Positions 6,701 to 8,696 of a stretch of 8,696 nt of DNA are shown here, in pieces. The stretch covers positions 1 to 8,696 of the forward strand of contig JAIFNF010000116.1 in NCBI GenBank assembly GCA_020047885.1, in the 5' to 3' direction. The notes under the pieces are model-generated. The model ran no database searches. It saw only the letters and a program-made list of their open reading frames with translations, and had not been told where the DNA came from. Origin of the DNA: Gammaproteobacteria bacterium. GTDB taxonomy: Bacteria > Pseudomonadota > Gammaproteobacteria > Competibacterales > Competibacteraceae. Both the position numbers and the translations under genes were made by a program. The stretch's first letter is position 1; each line of letters begins with the position of its first letter.

Positions 6701-7813
6701 TCCATATTTTCCTCGTAGTGTATCGATCACGCCTGCGAGGCGACGACGATCAGCCGAGGCTGGCTCCGTATCCAGAAAACGCAGTTGCTCTTGAAATACT
6801 CCATTGTAAAGCCCTGATAATTTCACCCCCACTTGCCGGAGAGATACTCTACGCTCCCATGCTCTACGGAGGAGGGTTTGCACAAGAGGATAAATATCGG
6901 TTTCTAGGTCGCTTGGCTCCATGAGACTTTCGGATCTGCGACATTCGTCAAAATCATTATAGCGTAGAAAGATTGCCACCGTGCGGATACTTTTCCCATC
7001 TGCGCGAATCTTAGCAAGTAAGCGGTCTGCCATACTTCGGAGCTTGGCTAATATCCAATCCTCATCCGTTATGTCGGATTCAAACGTTTCTTGCGCGGAG
7101 TAGGATTTGGCTTCGGGGGGATCGGGAATGACGAGACGAGTGTCTATACCGCGCGAAAATTCGCACAGAGACGCGGCTAGATTGCCAGCAAGGAGCGATA
7201 AGTCTTGCGGGCGCAAGCAGGCGATTTGTCCGATGCGTGTTAGCCCTGCTTGGTGTAAGGTTTGTGCAAGTTTTGGTCCGACCCCGGGCAGCCATTTACT
7301 GGCTAAAGGCGCAAGAAATGCTTTTTCCTCACCCTCCAATACTTCAATAAACGCCTTCGGCTTCTGAATTTTCGACGCAATCGCTGCCACGAGTTTGTTG
7401 CTTGCAATGCCCTCCGAGACGGTAATTTTCAGGCTTGATTGTATTGCTTTCCGAATGATTGTAGCCACTTCCTTGGCCGTGTGGTGGCGGTTCCCACTCA
7501 GATCAAAATACCCCTCATCGATGCTTGCGACCTCGACTTTTGGTGTATGATCATAGGCAAAGGAAAACATTAATCGGCTGAAGGTTTCGTATTTGTCATA
7601 ATCTCCCGGAATAATGATGAGCTTCGGGCACATTTTGCGTGCCTTTGCCGTCGGCATCGTGCTATAAATGCCAAGTTTTCTAGCCTCATACGAGGCACTT
7701 GCAACCACGCCCCGTTTCGCTCCACCCACCGCAATAGGTCGTCCACGGAGTCTCGTATCCGCTGCTTGCTCGACGGATGCAAAAAAGGCATCTGCATCAA
7801 GATGGATAATCAT
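3770..7813 (-). CDS. Fused translesion polymerase: Y-family (DinB/ImuB-like) polymerase joined to DnaE2-like C-family polymerase
   Basis: One uninterrupted 1347-residue frame. Residues 1-345 form a Y-family polymerase: HLDADAFFASVE (4-15; D6, steric-gate F11), SYEAR (41-45), SIDEGYFD (97-104; D99, E100), helix-hairpin-helix LPGVGPKLAQ (175-184) and a little finger (about 235-345). All three metal-binding acids are present, unlike ImuB. A linker precedes a PHP-like domain (about 405-590), short and lacking the usual histidines. The C-family core follows: TRGSAADSLV (661-670), PDIDLDF (703-709; D706, D708) and VKMDILAQGGLSV (853-865; D856). GFPRHPKMHPCGIVIA and GFQGYAFCRAHSTAYG resemble DnaE2. 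Then come a helix-hairpin-helix (about 1120-1175), a clamp-type motif QPTLF (1195-1199) and an OB fold (about 1255-1340). The expected role is damage bypass at stalled forks. The ATG at 7813 directly precedes the canonical Y-family start, with GAGG upstream; it follows lexA by nine bases. Confidence 0.95.
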   Translation of the reverse strand: MIIHLDADAFFASVEQAADTRLRGRPIAVGGAKRGVVASASYEARKLGIYSTMPTAKARKMCPKLIIIPGDYDKYETFSRLMFSFAYDHTPKVEVASIDEGYFDLSGNRHHTAKEVATIIRKAIQSSLKITVSEGIASNKLVAAIASKIQKPKAFIEVLEGEEKAFLAPLASKWLPGVGPKLAQTLHQAGLTRIGQIACLRPQDLSLLAGNLAASLCEFSRGIDTRLVIPDPPEAKSYSAQETFESDITDEDWILAKLRSMADRLLAKIRADGKSIRTVAIFLRYNDFDECRRSESLMEPSDLETDIYPLVQTLLRRAWERRVSLRQVGVKLSGLYNGVFQEQLRFLDTEPASADRRRLAGVIDTLRGKYGASACMRGHDLFLQQYKVAKPAVPQILIATQKKEWIPLSFKSGYSFLNSLLKPEQIVACAAAAGHPAVAMTDPNLHGAIEFYQAAKEAGIKAIIGAEITIDAQRMCAYVQDKNGYQNLCALLSLPVISRAAFQDCSSGLLIRPAEHQQAIRYASRSEKPMYQVLSSIRTLSLLNHRAADKSLADYHYPLAPLDCNTKDSLHIADSCGFEFELGELQFPHFYPPDGSAPSAFLRRLTLAGAKKKYGTPSTEILAQINEELSMIAEVGYEEYFLITWDILWNDCHPQGIDWITRGSAADSLVCYCLGISDVCPIRFELYFRRFLNRDRMLLNKLPDIDLDFPHDRKDDVIDLIFKKYGSHAAIVGGFNTFKGRSAFADIAKVMGVSEIQVRRMTEHIPWVEASRMEDAVAQSQECKGEGWAEDPYKTALRLASRLDGFPRHPKMHPCGIVIARDPIATLTPLFAANKGYPTTHFDMHGVEAIGLVKMDILAQGGLSVIRDTKKLLAARGITIPSLKPWEDAEIWDMIAQGGARGVHHIESPAMLNLAKMVAVHTIDDLIAIVSVIRPGAGNNLKKQSFARRAQGVEVVDYTHASLESVLRTTYGVVAYEEHILQICESFAGLSGGRADILRRALSKHQGEKIKEMGREFMLSAKALGRTTEEITSVWALIIGFQGYAFCRAHSTAYGVEAYEAAHMKRYYPVEFLSCVLSHGKGFYNRLVYSIECRRLGIGFLLPDINNPQESFHPIGQNIATPITVIKGIRQETLTRWRAERPFTSIKDFTTRCHPNKEEMTSLIRVGAFDRFGHSRTAQYWQYANAKTATSAQGQPTLFKEADHTALPNIPLEEPSYLEHLRAENELLGFTVSGHPLDQYPEIAWDTYCPLQAVGKYIQQQVTVAGLIITERIHSQNDGNLMKFISICDYEEILECELFSETYQRYGGMTRRHPVVELTGIITPLDNGNGYSILVQAVNEPRKTAPP

Positions 7814-7820
7814 CGAACAG

Positions 7821-7824
7821 CCTC
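7821..7824 (-). promoter_or_regulatory. Shine-Dalgarno site of the fused polymerase gene
   Basis: GAGG on the minus strand, seven bases before the ATG at 7813-7811, sits inside the end of lexA and shares bases with its TGA stop. This supports the chosen start and translational coupling to lexA. It is the clearest ribosome-binding site in the window. Confidence 0.7.
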
Positions 7825-8440
7825 ACCCTCGGCTCCGATTGATTCGGATCAATGCACGAAACACGCCCTGAATGACCAATTCTTGTGCGGGGATAATATC
7901 CAAATATTTTGGATTCTCGGCTTTCAAAAAGGAGCGTCCCTTTTCAATCATAAATCGCTTGAGTGTCACATCTCCATCTACCAGAGCCGCCACAATGTCG
8001 CGATTCCTCGGCTCCGCCATTTCCATAATCACAATATCTCGGTCAAAAATACCTGCGCCCACCATAGAATCCCCTCGCACTTCGAGGGCAAAGGTGCGAG
8101 CGTTCTTTGGTAGTTCGATCATATCCGCATTGATCGTAATGCACCGCTCAGAGCGTTGCTCTTGTCCCTCTGCAAAACCGGCTGGAATCATTCCATAGAG
8201 AGGGATTTGTAAGGTCGCCGTGGTGGGTTTTTCCTCCGTCAGGATGATATTGCGGGAGCGGCCCGCAGCCCTGCGGATTACTCCTTTTTTTTCCATAAGC
8301 ATAAGATGCCCCGCTACCGAAGAAGAAGATGCAAAGCGAAACTTAGCCATGATTTCCCGTATCGATGGGGGAGCACCGTGCTCCCAGATGCACTCTTGAA
8401 GGAATGTGAGAATTTCTTGCTGTCGAATTGTGAGTTTCAT
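7823..8440 (-). CDS. lexA: LexA-type SOS repressor (S24 autoprotease)
   Basis: The 205-residue protein has normal LexA length and layout. The N-terminal winged helix begins MKLTIRQQEILTFL. Its recognition segment ASSSSVAGHLMLMEKKG (37-53) looks like the Bacillus type. The protease domain has the cleavage pair Ala87-Gly88 (in GMIPAGFAEG), catalytic Ser125 (GDSM) and Lys161 (DGDVTLKRF), plus ENPKY near the end, so self-cleavage stimulated by RecA filaments should work. It would repress itself and the co-transcribed polymerase. The ATG at 8440 is preferred because LexA proteins start this way. The frame can extend to a TTG at 8482, adding 14 residues, but that would place the operator inside the coding region. 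The start lacks a Shine-Dalgarno sequence. Whether this is the only LexA of the cell or a second copy dedicated to this cassette cannot be told from the window. A UmuD-like function for the cleaved product is possible but unproven. Confidence 0.93.
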   Translation of the reverse strand: MKLTIRQQEILTFLQECIWEHGAPPSIREIMAKFRFASSSSVAGHLMLMEKKGVIRRAAGRSRNIILTEEKPTTATLQIPLYGMIPAGFAEGQEQRSERCITINADMIELPKNARTFALEVRGDSMVGAGIFDRDIVIMEMAEPRNRDIVAALVDGDVTLKRFMIEKGRSFLKAENPKYLDIIPAQELVIQGVFRALIRINRSRG

Positions 8441-8460
8441 AGCGAACACATGTTCACTAT
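8439..8460 (-). promoter_or_regulatory. LexA operator (SOS box) overlapping the lexA start codon
   Basis: The core GAACACATGTTC at 8444-8455 fits GAAC-N4-GTTC, the Gram-positive (DinR/LexA) SOS box. It sits in a 22-base dyad whose halves on the minus strand, ATAGTGAACAT and GTGTTCGCTAT, match at 9 of 11 positions. The dyad includes two bases of the lexA ATG. This implies autorepression of the lexA-polymerase operon. Confidence 0.75.
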
Positions 8461-8696
8461 CTGGATTTGCGAAATGGCACAATAGTTTTTTCGATCAAAG
8501 TCCAATTTTTTGCGAAATAGCAAAAGAGAAGCAGAGATTCGAGAGGGGCAATTTGCTAAAGTAATCGTGTGCGCACCTTGGGCATTTTACGACCTTCTCG
8601 AAAGCGAAAAAACCTTTTTTCTCATCCTCCACGGTGTCAGTTATGCTGGCTCAATGCGGTGTTTTTTCGACGTTGTCACCATTTTTCAGCCGATGA
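8461..8696. other. Region upstream of lexA, no supported gene
   Basis: These 236 bases should contain the lexA promoter, but I found no convincing -35/-10 pair; the best (TTGGAC, 15 bases, TATTGT at 8505-8479 on the minus strand) has a short spacer. A 45-codon GTG frame on the minus strand (8632-8495) lacks a ribosome-binding site and is not called. Confidence 0.4.

Noticed and set aside
6356..6718. Long plus-strand open frames (for example 120 codons here) opposite the polymerase gene.
   Set aside because: They are antisense shadows of a gene with clear catalytic motifs in the other strand and have no recognisable domains.
8441..8482. Upstream extension of lexA to a TTG start (14 more residues).
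   Set aside because: LexA homologues begin at MKLT, and the extension would put the operator within coding sequence.
8479..8505. TTGGAC and TATTGT as the lexA promoter.
   Set aside because: The spacer is 15 bases and the -35 matches only half the consensus; too weak to call.
8495..8632. 45-codon minus-strand frame from a GTG, containing CPRC followed by a further Cys, like a zinc ribbon fragment.
   Set aside because: It has only one C-x-x-C pair, no ribosome-binding site at a useful distance and no known family; probably chance.

Overview
The window is bacterial. Every convincing gene lies on the minus strand, so the genes read from high to low coordinates. I cannot assign the organism firmly. 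Apart from the polymerase gene, the starts lack a clear Shine-Dalgarno sequence, and the small winged-helix gene resembles, from memory, proteins common in Verrucomicrobiota and Planctomycetota. That phylum guess has low confidence. The left half is accessory-type DNA: restriction-modification genes and an excisionase-like DNA-binding protein.

Region A (about 7.8-8.5 kb, then 3.8-7.8 kb) is a two-gene SOS mutagenesis cassette. A LexA-type autoproteolytic repressor is preceded by a palindromic GAAC-N4-GTTC operator that runs into its own start codon. Nine bases downstream comes one 1347-residue gene. It joins a complete Y-family (DinB/ImuB-like) translesion polymerase, with an intact catalytic triad, to a DnaE2-like C-family polymerase, also with an intact catalytic aspartate triad. 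A shortened, degenerate PHP domain lies between them. Elsewhere these functions are separate proteins (ImuB plus DnaE2/ImuC in the imuABC cassette, or UmuC/DinB alone). The fusion is the main finding.

Region B (about 3.3-3.65 kb) holds a 110-residue winged-helix protein of the excisionase/AlpA type. About 440 bp of A+T-rich, apparently non-coding DNA follows (2865-3303). It contains short direct and inverted repeats and a weak candidate promoter for the next gene.

Region C (1-2.86 kb) is the start of a type I restriction-modification locus. It has a long HsdM methylase (829 aa), overlapping by four bases the start of a DUF1016-family (YhcG-like) gene that leaves the window at base 1. Neither hsdS nor hsdR is in view.

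Proposed logic (inference): DNA damage activates RecA, LexA cleaves itself at Ala-Gly, and the repressor and the double polymerase are induced together. The restriction locus and the excisionase-like protein suggest a genomic island or defence-rich segment, but no integrase, transposase, tRNA or attachment site is visible to prove it.
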